Assembly (NCBI RefSeq): GCF_040370365.1
Contig: NZ_BAABWQ010000002.1
Location: 744,001-808,000, forward strand
Reading direction: 5' to 3'
Length of the DNA: 64,000 bases
From: Shimia sp040370365
Lineage (GTDB): Bacteria; Pseudomonadota; Alphaproteobacteria; Rhodobacterales; Rhodobacteraceae
Shown here: piece by piece, positions 32,845 to 41,737 of the stretch
How positions within the stretch are numbered: position 1 is the first letter of the stretch
Layout of the letters: every line of letters starts with the position of its first letter
Position numbers and translations under genes: made by a program
Notes under the pieces: model-generated
The model's input: only the letters and a program-made list of their open reading frames with translations
Databases searched by the model: none
What the model was told of the DNA's origin: nothing

Positions 32845-32898
32845 CCACCTCACATTTGTGGGCCGCCTGGTCAGGGGCTTACGCTTTGCGAACAGACT

Positions 32899-34827
32899 TT
32901 AGGCCCGCTTGCTGTCCAGCGACGCAACACCCAGCACATCCAACACCTTGGCTTCGATGTGCTCCGCGTTCATCGCCGCTACGTCATACATGGTCTTTGG
33001 GCTCGCCTGATCAATGAAAGTGTCTGGCAGCACCATCGACCGGTACTTCAGCCCGCTGTCAAACACGCCCTCTTCCGCAAGAAGCTGCGCCACATGGCTG
33101 CCAAAGCCACCCACGGCACCTTCTTCAATGGTGATCAGCGCCTCGTGATTGGCAGCCAGATCAAGGATCATCGCCATATCCAGAGGCTTGGCAAACCGCG
33201 CATCTGCAATCGTTGGCGTAATGCCTTTCGCTGCCAAGACCTCTGCGGCCTTGCGCACCTCGTCCAATCGTGTGCCAAAAGACAACAACGCAACACGGCT
33301 GCCATCCTGCACCATGCGCCCTTTGCCGATCTCCAAAAGCTCGCCTTTTTCCGGCAATTCCACACCCACGCCTTCACCACGTGGGTAGCGGAAGGCAATC
33401 GGCCCGTCATCATAGGCCGCCGCCGTTGCCACCATATGTTTGAGCTCGGCCTCATCCGCCGCCGCCATCACCACCATGCCCGGTAGGTTGGCCATAAACG
33501 CGATGTCAAAACTGCCCGCATGGGTCGCCCCATCCGCGCCAACCAATCCTGCGCGGTCAATCGCAAAACGCACGGGCAAACGCTGGATCGCAACATCATG
33601 CACAACCTGATCGTAACCGCGCTGCAAAAACGTTGAGTAAATCGCGCAAAACGGCTTCATGCCGCCCGCCGCCAAAGCCGCCGAAAAGGTCACACCATGT
33701 TGCTCGGCAATGGCCACGTCAAAACATCGACTCGGGAAACGTTCAGCAAACAGATTGAGCCCGGTGCCATCCGGCATCGCCGCTGTGACTGCACAAATCC
33801 GGCTGTCCTCAGCCGCCGCCTCCACCAACGCCTGACCAAACACCGACGTGTAGCTTGGCGCGTTAGAAGGCGCTTTGTGCTGTTTGCCCGTCACCACATC
33901 AAACTTCGCCGTCGCATGACCTTTGTCACGCGCAGACTCCGCTGGGGCATATCCTTTACCTTTTTTGGTGATCACATGCAGCAGCACCGGGCCGGTTGCA
34001 CGCTGATGCAAGGTGCGCAACAGCGGCAAAAGCTGGCTCATGTCGTGACCATCAATCGGCCCAACGTAGGAAAAGCCCAGCTGCTCAAACAGGGTGCCGC
34101 CGACCGCCATCCCCTTGAGCATGTCCTTGGCCCGCTTTGCCCCTTCACGGAATGGCTCAGGCAACAGGCTTACCGCGCCTTTGGCGGCGGATTTCAGCTC
34201 TTGGAACGGCTCGCCTGCATAAAGGCGCGACAGATACTCGCTCATCGCCCCCACAGGTGGGGCAATCGACATATCGTTGTCATTGAGGATCACAAACATC
34301 CGCTTGCCCAAATGGCCTGCGTTGTTCATCGCCTCATAGGCCATGCCCGCTGTGATCGACCCATCGCCAATCACCGCAATCGCATCCCCCAGACCACCGT
34401 CACATTGGCCGCCCAAATCGCGCGCCACTGCAAAGCCCAGCGCCGCAGAAATCGAAGTTGACGAATGCGCCGCGCCAAACGGATCAAACACGCTCTCGCT
34501 GCGTTTGGTAAACCCGGACAATCCACCTTCGGTGCGCAATGTCCGAATGCGGTCCCGCCGTCCGGTCAAAATCTTGTGCGGGTAACATTGATGCCCAACG
34601 TCCCACACCAATTTGTCGCGCGGCATGTCAAACACCGCATGCAACGCCACGGTCAATTCAACCACGCCAAGGCCAGCGCCCAAATGCCCACCGGTCTCAC
34701 TGACCGCCGAAATCGTCTCTGAGCGCAGCTCATGCGCCAATTGTGTCAGTTCGCTGTCTGAAAACCGTTTCAGGTCCTCGGGCAAATGTACCTGATCCAA
34801 CAGTGGGGTATGAGGTTTCGCTGACAT
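32899..34827 (-). CDS. dxs: 1-deoxy-D-xylulose-5-phosphate synthase
   Basis: Thiamine diphosphate enzyme of 642 residues, first step of the MEP isoprenoid pathway (pyruvate plus glyceraldehyde 3-phosphate). Motifs: GHLGAGLGVVELTVALH, GDGSITAGMAYEAMNN binding ThDP, AEQHGVTFSAALAAGGMKP in the transketolase pyrimidine domain, and a C-terminal transketolase domain. The ATG at 34827 has GGAAGG seven bases upstream. It is last of the deacetylase-xseB-ispA-dxs operon and supplies ispA with precursors. Confidence 0.95.
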   Translation of the reverse strand: MSAKPHTPLLDQVHLPEDLKRFSDSELTQLAHELRSETISAVSETGGHLGAGLGVVELTVALHAVFDMPRDKLVWDVGHQCYPHKILTGRRDRIRTLRTEGGLSGFTKRSESVFDPFGAAHSSTSISAALGFAVARDLGGQCDGGLGDAIAVIGDGSITAGMAYEAMNNAGHLGKRMFVILNDNDMSIAPPVGAMSEYLSRLYAGEPFQELKSAAKGAVSLLPEPFREGAKRAKDMLKGMAVGGTLFEQLGFSYVGPIDGHDMSQLLPLLRTLHQRATGPVLLHVITKKGKGYAPAESARDKGHATAKFDVVTGKQHKAPSNAPSYTSVFGQALVEAAAEDSRICAVTAAMPDGTGLNLFAERFPSRCFDVAIAEQHGVTFSAALAAGGMKPFCAIYSTFLQRGYDQVVHDVAIQRLPVRFAIDRAGLVGADGATHAGSFDIAFMANLPGMVVMAAADEAELKHMVATAAAYDDGPIAFRYPRGEGVGVELPEKGELLEIGKGRMVQDGSRVALLSFGTRLDEVRKAAEVLAAKGITPTIADARFAKPLDMAMILDLAANHEALITIEEGAVGGFGSHVAQLLAEEGVFDSGLKYRSMVLPDTFIDQASPKTMYDVAAMNAEHIEAKVLDVLGVASLDSKRA

Positions 34828-34842
34828 AGACACGCCTTCCGG

Positions 34843-35712
34843 TTAGCTGTCTCGCGAGATAACGAACCGCGCCGCCTCTCGCAAGGTATCCGCATCCCCA
34901 CCATAGGGGGAAAGCGCGTCACAGGCATCCGTCACAAGGTCGCGGGCCCGTTGCTTGGCGCCGTCCAAACCCAGATGCGACACAAAGGTAGCCTTGCCGG
35001 CATCCGCATCTTTTCCGACGGCCTTGCCGACCTTCGAGGCGTCACCTTCGACATCCAAAATGTCATCCGCAATCTGAAATGCGAGACCCAAGTCCATCGA
35101 GTAGCGCATCAGCGGTGTCAAATCGGCTCTGGCCATCACGGCTCCGGCGGTCGCAGACCAGGCGATCAACGCGCCAGTTTTTCCCGCCTGCAGACGGGTG
35201 ATCTCTTCCAAAGACAGCGGGGTTTGCGCGGTCTCCGCCGCGATATCCAAAGCCTGTCCTAACACCATGCCCTGCGCGCCCGCGGCGCGCGCCAATGATA
35301 CAGTCAAATCAGCCCGTACAGCGGCGTCTGGATGACACTCTTCACGACTTACGCACTCAAATCCAAGCGTCTGCAGCGCATCCCCCGCCAAAACAGCGGT
35401 ACACTCATCCCACTTGATGTGTGTTGTCGGCAATCCGCGCCGCAGGTCGTCATCATCCATGCAAGGTAGATCATCATGCACAAGCGAATAGGCGTGAATC
35501 GCCTCGATTGCTGTTGCGGGCCAGATCGCATGGACGGGATCAACCCCGTGTAGCCGTGCACTCTCCAAAACCAGAAACGCACGCAAGCGTTTGCCACCCG
35601 CACTGGCGTATCGCATGGCCTCAACCACGGGCAAATCACCAAGCGTCGACGTCACCTCACGCAAGTGGGCCTCGACTTGCCGGGCCGCATCCTTCAATCG
35701 GGTATCAAACAT
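34843..35712 (-). CDS. ispA: Geranyl/farnesyl diphosphate synthase
   Basis: Polyprenyl synthetase of 289 residues making farnesyl diphosphate. The first Asp-rich motif lies in DDLPCMDDDDLRRG and the second in FQIADDILDVEGD, with the basic GGKRLRA at the N-terminus. A GTG one codon earlier (35715) is an alternative start. It follows xseB after 15 bases and is upstream of dxs by 15 bases. Confidence 0.94.
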   Translation of the reverse strand: MFDTRLKDAARQVEAHLREVTSTLGDLPVVEAMRYASAGGKRLRAFLVLESARLHGVDPVHAIWPATAIEAIHAYSLVHDDLPCMDDDDLRRGLPTTHIKWDECTAVLAGDALQTLGFECVSREECHPDAAVRADLTVSLARAAGAQGMVLGQALDIAAETAQTPLSLEEITRLQAGKTGALIAWSATAGAVMARADLTPLMRYSMDLGLAFQIADDILDVEGDASKVGKAVGKDADAGKATFVSHLGLDGAKQRARDLVTDACDALSPYGGDADTLREAARFVISRDS

Positions 35713-35727
35713 CACGGACAGATGCGT

Positions 35728-35970
35728 TTACATGCCTTCAACTGGCGTTAAGCCAGCTGGGGCGCCACTGCCATCCAATGTGATCGCAGCAACCTTTTCT
35801 TCCGCTTCTTTCAGTTTGGCCTCACACCGAGCCTTCAACGCCGCACCACGCTCATAAAGGGCAATGGACTTTTCCAGCTCCACGTCACCACGCTCCAACT
35901 GGCCCACAACCTGCTCCAGCTCGCGCATCGCAGCTTCAAAGCTCATCTCGTCTACGGGTGTGTCACTCAT
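35728..35970 (-). CDS. xseB: Exodeoxyribonuclease VII small subunit
   Basis: 80 residues, coiled-coil small subunit of the single-strand nuclease. Signature: SFEAAMRELEQVVGQLERGDVELEKSIALYERG, then LKARCEAKLKEAEEKV. The ATG overlaps the stop of the upstream deacetylase gene by four bases. The xseB-ispA-dxs order is common in many bacteria. Confidence 0.95.
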   Translation of the reverse strand: MSDTPVDEMSFEAAMRELEQVVGQLERGDVELEKSIALYERGAALKARCEAKLKEAEEKVAAITLDGSGAPAGLTPVEGM

Positions 35971-36902
35971 CCGGCTCGCTCCATCAAAACCTTGACATGT
36001 GCAGCCACGGAGGCCGCCAAGGCGTTCAGATCATATCCACCTTCCAAAGTCGAGACCACGCGCCCCGCACAATGTCTCTGCGCCACATCACAAAGCCGCT
36101 CGGTCAGCCAAACAAAATCCGACTCAGTCCACTCAAGTTGTGCCAAAGGGTCATCCGCATGCGCATCAAACCCGGCAGAGACGATCAAAAGCTCTGGCTC
36201 AAAGCGCTCAAGTGCGGGCAACACCTCCGCCTCATAGGTCGCGCGCATTAGTCGGCCATCGCTGTGCGGCGGCAAAGGCCAGTTTTGGACATTGTTGTGC
36301 GCCCCAGTTTCCTCAGGCATGCCGGTCCCGGGCCACAACGGATTCTGATGACTGCCAATGAACAAACTCCGGGGTTCGTCCCACAAAAGCGCCTGCGTTC
36401 CGTTGCCGTGGTGTACGTCAAAATCCACCACAGCCACGCGGCTCAGCCCATGGCGTTCCATGGCGTGGCGTGCCGCGATGGCTGCGTTGCCAAACAGACA
36501 AAATCCCATTGGCGTGCTCTGTTCCGCATGGTGCCCCGGCGGCCGGCAGGCCACAAAGGCATTTCCCACCTCGCCCGCCATCACGGCATCCACTGCGGCG
36601 ATACAGCCGCCAACCGCACGTCGCGCCGCCTGCAATGATCCCGGCGACATATGTGTGTCCCCATCCAATGCCACCACGGCCTGTGACGGCACCGCCGCTG
36701 TGATCGCATTCAGATGGCTTTGAGGATGACACAGCAGAATATCAGCATCTTCACATTCCGGCGCCTCGCGACGATCCAAGGTCGCAAATCCGGGCGCTGA
36801 CAAGGCGCGATATATGTGCTCCAAGCGCGCCACCTGTTCGGGGTGACCATTTGGAGTGATATGATTTGTGCAATCGGGGTGGGTCAAAAACGCGGTGCTC
36901 AT
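35967..36902 (-). CDS. Histone deacetylase family protein
   Basis: Zn-dependent amidohydrolase of the deacetylase superfamily, 311 residues. Active-site pieces are RPPGHHAEQSTPMGFCLFGN, VVDFDVHHGNGTQ and SAGFDAHADDPLAQL with Zn ligands Asp and His. Likely targets are acetylated proteins or polyamine-type amides; nothing in the sequence decides. First gene of the operon leading to dxs; the next gene overlaps by four bases. Confidence 0.9.
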   Translation of the reverse strand: MSTAFLTHPDCTNHITPNGHPEQVARLEHIYRALSAPGFATLDRREAPECEDADILLCHPQSHLNAITAAVPSQAVVALDGDTHMSPGSLQAARRAVGGCIAAVDAVMAGEVGNAFVACRPPGHHAEQSTPMGFCLFGNAAIAARHAMERHGLSRVAVVDFDVHHGNGTQALLWDEPRSLFIGSHQNPLWPGTGMPEETGAHNNVQNWPLPPHSDGRLMRATYEAEVLPALERFEPELLIVSAGFDAHADDPLAQLEWTESDFVWLTERLCDVAQRHCAGRVVSTLEGGYDLNALAASVAAHVKVLMERAG

Positions 36903-36957
36903 AACCGCACTCTACAAGCCGGGCTTTGCCGCACGCAAGCCAACAAGCAGCTCTGTC

Positions 36958-37455
36958 TCAGCCCATTTCATCCTGACATTCCAGGGCGGCTTCTAAGCCC
37001 ACCATTGTGCCCCCTAGATCAATCTGCATCACCAAGCCTTCGCTATTGTAGAGCGTCATTGTGTACTTGGCCGCGATATCAAACAAGAAATCTGGATTGT
37101 CGAAATAGATGTCAGCTCCGGGCACATCGTAAAGGTAGATACCTTCGGCTTCGCCTTCGTATTCGTCCCCGTCCAAATCAAATAAGATCGGATAGATCGC
37201 GCCTTCGTCAATCGAGCCCCAAGCGTCATTAAACGCAGTGATGTATCCACTGCCCGCATTGCGATCAAAGCCGATGCGCACCAGTGACCCGTCACTGTAC
37301 TCCGCTTGGATCAAACATCCGTCACCGAGTGTCGGATCGATCAACACGTCCCAACCGCCAGCTGTGCCCCAAGGCTCAAGCTCTTGTGCCGCCAGCGCAG
37401 TTCCGGCCAAAGCAATCGACGCGCAGACTGCGCAGTTTCTAAAATATGAAAGCAT
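36958..37455 (-). CDS. Secreted hypothetical protein
   Basis: 165 residues. A signal peptide (CAVCASIALAGTALA) precedes an acidic mature domain rich in Asp, Glu and Gly (PTLGDGCLIQAEYSDGSLVRIG; FDLDGDEYEGEAEG). Two Cys (48 and near 161) could form one disulfide. I do not recognise the family. It stands alone between the deacetylase operon and the petR-type regulator. Its strong negative charge fits a periplasmic protein of a marine bacterium. Confidence 0.75.
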   Translation of the reverse strand: MLSYFRNCAVCASIALAGTALAAQELEPWGTAGGWDVLIDPTLGDGCLIQAEYSDGSLVRIGFDRNAGSGYITAFNDAWGSIDEGAIYPILFDLDGDEYEGEAEGIYLYDVPGADIYFDNPDFLFDIAAKYTMTLYNSEGLVMQIDLGGTMVGLEAALECQDEMG

Positions 37456-37509
37456 GTGTCTCCCCCAGTTGTATGACCAACCCGGCAGATATCACACCTG
37501 TCTTTGCGG

Positions 37510-38211
37510 TCAGTCTGGGGCCAGCATATATCCAGAGCCGCGCACAGTCTGTAAATACCTTGGCTGCTTGGGATCCTCTTCAAGCTTGCGCCGCAACCGC
37601 GTAATTTGAACATCCACCGCGCGTTCTTGGGCTTGCCCCTTATCGCGCCCCAGCTCTTCAACCAATTTGCCGCGACTCACAGGCTCCCCTGGGGTCTTCG
37701 AAAAAATCTTCATCAGCTGGCTCTCGGTGGCCGTCAGCCGCACAGGCGCCTCTCCCTGCCACATCTCACCACGATCAATGTCATAGCGAATGCCGCCCAG
37801 ATGTAGCACTTTGGGCACCGTGGAGGCCTCATCAACCTCAGGCATGCGCCGCAAGATTGCGTTGATGCGCAACAACAGCTCTTTAGGTTCAAACGGTTTG
37901 GCCAGATAATCATCTGCACCCGCCTCAAGACCTGCAATCCGATCCTCGGTCTCACCTTTGGCGGTCAGCAGCAGAACTGGGGTTTGCGAAGTCTCTCGGA
38001 TGCCTTTGGTCAATGTCACACCGTCTTCGCCCGGCATCATCACATCCAGCACAATCAGATCAAAATCCAAGCCCGACAACACCCGCCGCGCATGGGCGGC
38101 ATCCCGCGCCGCGGTCACCAAGAACCCATTTCGTATCAAAAATTTGCGCAGCAAATCACGAATGCGCTCGTCGTCATCGACGATCAATAGATGCGGGGCA
38201 ATATCATTCAT
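37510..38211 (-). CDS. petR: OmpR-family response regulator, PetR type
   Basis: 233 residues: receiver domain (1-120; VDDDERI, phospho-acceptor Asp in LIVLDVMMPGEDG, LLTAKGE, KPFEPKEL) and a winged-helix domain (VRLTATESQLMKIF, RAVDVQITRLRRKLE, VRGSGYML). The ATG has AAGGA eight bases upstream. It follows a MarR-type gene by 24 bases, the petP-petR arrangement described in Rhodobacter, where petR is needed for growth and cytochrome bc1 gene expression. petABC itself is not in this window. Confidence 0.88.
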   Translation of the reverse strand: MNDIAPHLLIVDDDERIRDLLRKFLIRNGFLVTAARDAAHARRVLSGLDFDLIVLDVMMPGEDGVTLTKGIRETSQTPVLLLTAKGETEDRIAGLEAGADDYLAKPFEPKELLLRINAILRRMPEVDEASTVPKVLHLGGIRYDIDRGEMWQGEAPVRLTATESQLMKIFSKTPGEPVSRGKLVEELGRDKGQAQERAVDVQITRLRRKLEEDPKQPRYLQTVRGSGYMLAPD

Positions 38212-38235
38212 TCATCAAGTCCTTATTGCCCCTAT

Positions 38236-38733
38236 CTACTGACCTGTGTCGCGCAAAGACAAGTATTGTCGATGTAGCTCACCATCCATCATTGCCTCAA
38301 GCACCCGACGAAACCCAGACACCGCGTCCGGTCCAGCGTCCCGAAACGCCTTGCGCATACGTTCGCGCTGCGAGTCAGACAGGCGATGTTCCAACGTTAC
38401 ACCGGCTTCGGTTAAATACAGATTGCGCTCACGACGATCAGAGGTGCCAACCCGGCTTTCGACCAATCCATCTTCGATCAATGTGCGCAGCACCCGATTC
38501 AACGATTGTTTGGTAACACCGAGAATCGCCAACAAGTTTGTCACCGTGGTCCCCGGCGCACGGTTGATAAAGTGGATGGCGCGGTGGTGGGCCCGTCCAT
38601 AAGCCATCGATTCCAAAATGCGATCCGGATCTGCGGTGAAACCACGGTAGGCAAAATACATTGCCTCTATGCCTTGGCGCAGCTGCTCATCTGTCAGATA
38701 TAACAGGCTTTCGCTTCTCATGCCTTCGCCCAT
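38236..38733 (-). CDS. petP: MarR-family regulator, PetP type
   Basis: 165 residues with a winged helix-turn-helix (GTTVTNLLAILGVTKQSLNRVLRTLIEDGLVE, then the wing GTSDRRERNLYLTEAG). The ATG at 38733 is chosen because GGAGG lies four bases upstream; an internal ATG at 38721 also has GAAGG. In the same transcript as petR. Divergent from ilvE with a gap of 178 bases that must hold both promoters. Confidence 0.88.
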   Translation of the reverse strand: MGEGMRSESLLYLTDEQLRQGIEAMYFAYRGFTADPDRILESMAYGRAHHRAIHFINRAPGTTVTNLLAILGVTKQSLNRVLRTLIEDGLVESRVGTSDRRERNLYLTEAGVTLEHRLSDSQRERMRKAFRDAGPDAVSGFRRVLEAMMDGELHRQYLSLRDTGQ

Positions 38734-38911
38734 GATACCTCCAAAGATCACATTTGCCCGGTTTGCCCGTCACAATACGTCAGCTTTGTTGACACTCCAA
38801 GTCCAAACTGATAGCGAATCGCAGGATTTGCGCAACATTATGATCGGATCGGCCATATGGTGCGCAATAAATGGAAAATTGACGACCCTTTGAAAGGCGA
38901 AAGGAACGACC

Positions 38912-39781
38912 ATGGCTGGTGCATATGACGATCGTGACGGCGTCATCTGGATGGATGGCGAATTTGTTGACTGGCGCGAGGCCAAGGTTCACGTCCTGAG
39001 CCACGCCCTGCATTATGCAAGCTCTGTCTTTGAAGGCGAGCGCGCCTACAACGGCAAGATTTTTAAGAGCATTGAACACAACGAACGGCTGTTCAAAAGT
39101 GCTGAATCGCTTGACATGCCGATGCCCATCTCTCTGGACGAGCTGGAAGCAGCCAAACAAGAGACCCTGAAGCGATCCGGCCTGCAGGACGCTTATGTGC
39201 GTGTGGTTGTGTGGCGCGGCTCAGGCGAAGACATGGGTGTCGCATCTGCGGCCAACCCCGTACGTGTCGCCATCGCGGTGTGGCCATGGGGCGCCTATTA
39301 TGGCGATGCCAAGATGCAAGGTGCAAAACTCGACATCGCAGAGTGGAAACGCCCAAGTCCGGAAACCATCCCGGTCCACGCCAAGGCGGCGGGCCTGTAT
39401 ATGATCTGCACGATCTCCAAACACAAAGCTGAGGCCAAAGGCTGTTCGGATGCCTTGTTCATGGACTACCGTGGATATGTAGCTGAGGCGACCGGTGCCA
39501 ATATCTTCTTTGTGAAAGACGGCGAAGTACATACCCCGCTGCCGGACAGCTTTCTGAACGGCATCACCCGTCAAACGGTGATTGGCATGCTCAAAGACCG
39601 TGGTGTCACCGTACATGAACGCCACATCATGCCCGAAGAGCTGGCGGATTTTGAACAATGCTGGTTGACCGGCACAGCCGCAGAGGTGACCCCCGTTGGT
39701 CAAATCGGCGACTACATGTTTGAAGTGGGCGATCTCACCCGCGAGATTTCCGAAGCTTACGAACAACTCGTGCGCGCATAA
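38912..39781 (+). CDS. ilvE: Branched-chain amino acid aminotransferase
   Basis: PLP class IV aminotransferase of 289 residues, last step of Ile, Val and Leu synthesis. Motifs: HALHYASSVFEGERAYNG, PLP lysine in PVHAKAAGLYMICTISKHKA, EATGANIFFVKDGEV, and LNGITRQTVI. AAAGGA stands six bases before the ATG. Monocistronic, ending at a palindrome near 39816. D-amino acid transaminase activity is possible in the class but less likely. Confidence 0.9.
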   Translation: MAGAYDDRDGVIWMDGEFVDWREAKVHVLSHALHYASSVFEGERAYNGKIFKSIEHNERLFKSAESLDMPMPISLDELEAAKQETLKRSGLQDAYVRVVVWRGSGEDMGVASAANPVRVAIAVWPWGAYYGDAKMQGAKLDIAEWKRPSPETIPVHAKAAGLYMICTISKHKAEAKGCSDALFMDYRGYVAEATGANIFFVKDGEVHTPLPDSFLNGITRQTVIGMLKDRGVTVHERHIMPEELADFEQCWLTGTAAEVTPVGQIGDYMFEVGDLTREISEAYEQLVRA

Positions 39782-40141
39782 TGTTTCGGTGCAGGTTGTG
39801 CCTGCGCTGATACTTCCGGGGGCATTGCCCCCGGCTCGATCAATCAAAAAGCGCAGCATATGTTCCCTGCGAAATGCTGCGCGAATTCTCCTGCCGTTTC
39901 AGCGCTGACCGGGATCGCTATTCCGAGCTGGAATGAGGCTTTGTTGCGAAAATCGGGTGAAGGATGTCCTGCCTCCTGTCCCAGACGGATTTGGATTTCC
40001 ACGACCTACCTGCCGGTCGGCGGCGGTGTCTAACTCACCTCAGGATCAAACCAGACCGCGAAAGATCCACCTGGCCCGCCTTGTCAAAGCCACCTCTCTG
40101 CGCCACAGTCCGACACACGTTCCCATTTTTGGACACACCCC
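39782..40141. other. 360-base intergenic region between ilvE and DMT transporter, two palindromes
   Basis: No gene is seen here. A perfect hairpin CCGGGGGC-ATT-GCCCCCGG lies at 39816-39834, and a second with arms GCGCAGCAT (39851-39859) and ATGCTGCGC (39874-39882). The first is placed as the ilvE terminator but lacks a clear T-run; it resembles GC-rich intergenic palindromes common in this order. The remainder to 40141 should carry the promoter of the transporter; no strong element is recognised. Confidence 0.6.
39816..39834 (+). terminator. Hairpin after ilvE
   Basis: Eight-base GC stem with a three-base loop, 35 bases after the ilvE stop. Downstream sequence is CTCGATC rather than a T-run, so termination strength is uncertain. 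Confidence 0.5.
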
Positions 40142-41065
40142 ATGCACCCCCTCAAAGGTATCGCCTACAAGATCACCGCCATTGCGCTGTTTTCTGTGAT
40201 GGCCGCGTTGATCAAAGCCACTTCTGATACTGTGCCAGCCGGTCAGGCGGTGTTCTTTCGATCCTTCTTTGCACTCTTTGTGATTTTCGCATGGCTGGTG
40301 CAGCGTGGGGAATTGCCCCAAGGCCTGCGGGTTCAAAACGCGATGGGACATGTGTGGCGCGGTGTCATCGGCACCACGTCCATGGCGATGAACTTTGCTG
40401 CACTTGGTCTGCTGCCTCTCCCTGAGGTCACCGCGATCGGCTTCGCGGCACCGCTTCTAACGGTGATGTTTGCCGCGATGTTTCTGGGAGAAGAAGTCAG
40501 AGCGTTCCGTCTCACGGCGGTTGCAATTGGTCTGGTTGGGGTGACTGTTGTGCTATGGCCACGCCTGACGCTCTTTGACGCGGATCAGGCCTCAGCCTTG
40601 GCCACGCTGGGTGTCATGTTGGTACTCGGCTCTGCTGTGTTTCGCGCATTGGCCCAAATTCACATCCGCAAGCTGGTGCAAACAGATCAGACCTCTGCAA
40701 TTGTGTTCTACTTTTCGCTCACAGCATCCGGCTTGTCTCTGTTGACCTTGCCGTTTGGCTGGGTGGTGCCAACATGGGAACAGACGGTATTGCTGATTGC
40801 CTCAGGCCTGATTGGCGGTGTCGCGCAGATTTTGCTGACATCCTGTTACCGGTTTGCGCCTGCCTCTGTGGTGGCCCCGTTTGACTATGTCGCCATCCTC
40901 TTTGCCATCTTAATCGGCTATGTCTGGTTCTCTGAGGTGCCAACGTCTCAAATGTTGATTGGGGCGTCGATTGTGATTTCAGCGGGCATCTTGATCATCT
41001 GGCGCGAGCGTCAGCTGGGCCTTCAGCGTGGCAAAGCACGCCCAGGCATCACCCCACAGGGGTGA
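40142..41065 (+). CDS. DMT (EamA) family transporter
   Basis: Inner-membrane protein of 307 residues with about ten hydrophobic segments in two repeats of the EamA type (YKITAIALFSVMAALIKATS; second half GLIGGVAQILLTSCYRFAPASVVAPFDYVAILFAILIGYVWFSE). These carriers export metabolites or amino acids; the substrate cannot be told. The stop is directly against the convergent HD-domain gene (TGATCA), with no space for a terminator. Confidence 0.87.
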   Translation: MHPLKGIAYKITAIALFSVMAALIKATSDTVPAGQAVFFRSFFALFVIFAWLVQRGELPQGLRVQNAMGHVWRGVIGTTSMAMNFAALGLLPLPEVTAIGFAAPLLTVMFAAMFLGEEVRAFRLTAVAIGLVGVTVVLWPRLTLFDADQASALATLGVMLVLGSAVFRALAQIHIRKLVQTDQTSAIVFYFSLTASGLSLLTLPFGWVVPTWEQTVLLIASGLIGGVAQILLTSCYRFAPASVVAPFDYVAILFAILIGYVWFSEVPTSQMLIGASIVISAGILIIWRERQLGLQRGKARPGITPQG

Positions 41066-41737
41066 TCAGGCCCAATCGTCCGGAAGCGCGCGGCCGAGCT
41101 CTTGGGCCAACCGCCGCGCAAACAGCCGCATATCAGCCACACGGGCATGCGCCATCGCGCAGCCTGCCTCGGTGAGCATATCCTCTGGCAGGCGAAACAG
41201 TTTCAGTGGCCAATGGTCCAGTGCAAAAGCCCCATCATCCAGATCTCTCTGCTCCGCAAAGGGATCAGCTTCATCGTAAATTGCCCGACCCAGCGCCCCG
41301 CTCACAGCAAAGGTTCGCGCAATGCCAATCGCCCCCAAAGCATCCAGACGATCTGCGTCACGCAAGATGCGCGCCTCTTGAGATTTGGGAACCAGACCCG
41401 CAGAAAAACTATGGGCGGCAATCGCGTGTTGCGCCGCCGCCACCTGATGGTTGTCAAACCCGTTTTCACGCAGGATGGGTGCCGCTGCGGCAGCAGCCAA
41501 TGTACTGGCACGACTGCGGTTTGGGTGATCTTTGGGCACATTCACCAGATCATGCAGATAGGCGGACCCCAAAAGCACTTTGAGATCTGCGCCCCCTTCT
41601 ATCTGGGCCAATTGCTGAACAGAGGTCCAAACCCGGTCCAGATGCCTCAGGTCATGAGCGCTGTCCTGCGCCATGCGATCAGCTGCCACTTGCCGCAGCG
41701 CCGCCCGCAATGCGTTCAGCTCGTCGCCATCCTGCAT
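41066..41737 (-). CDS. HD-domain phosphohydrolase
   Basis: 223 residues. Metal-binding HD signature in SAHDLRHLDRVW and GSAYLHDLVNVPKD, followed by AAQHAIAAHSFSAG and LRDADRLDALGAIGIARTF. Expected to hydrolyse phosphate esters of nucleotides. The ATG (41735-41737) overlaps the aroC stop by one base (TGATG), so they are coupled. Substrate unknown. Confidence 0.87.
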   Translation of the reverse strand: MQDGDELNALRAALRQVAADRMAQDSAHDLRHLDRVWTSVQQLAQIEGGADLKVLLGSAYLHDLVNVPKDHPNRSRASTLAAAAAAPILRENGFDNHQVAAAQHAIAAHSFSAGLVPKSQEARILRDADRLDALGAIGIARTFAVSGALGRAIYDEADPFAEQRDLDDGAFALDHWPLKLFRLPEDMLTEAGCAMAHARVADMRLFARRLAQELGRALPDDWA

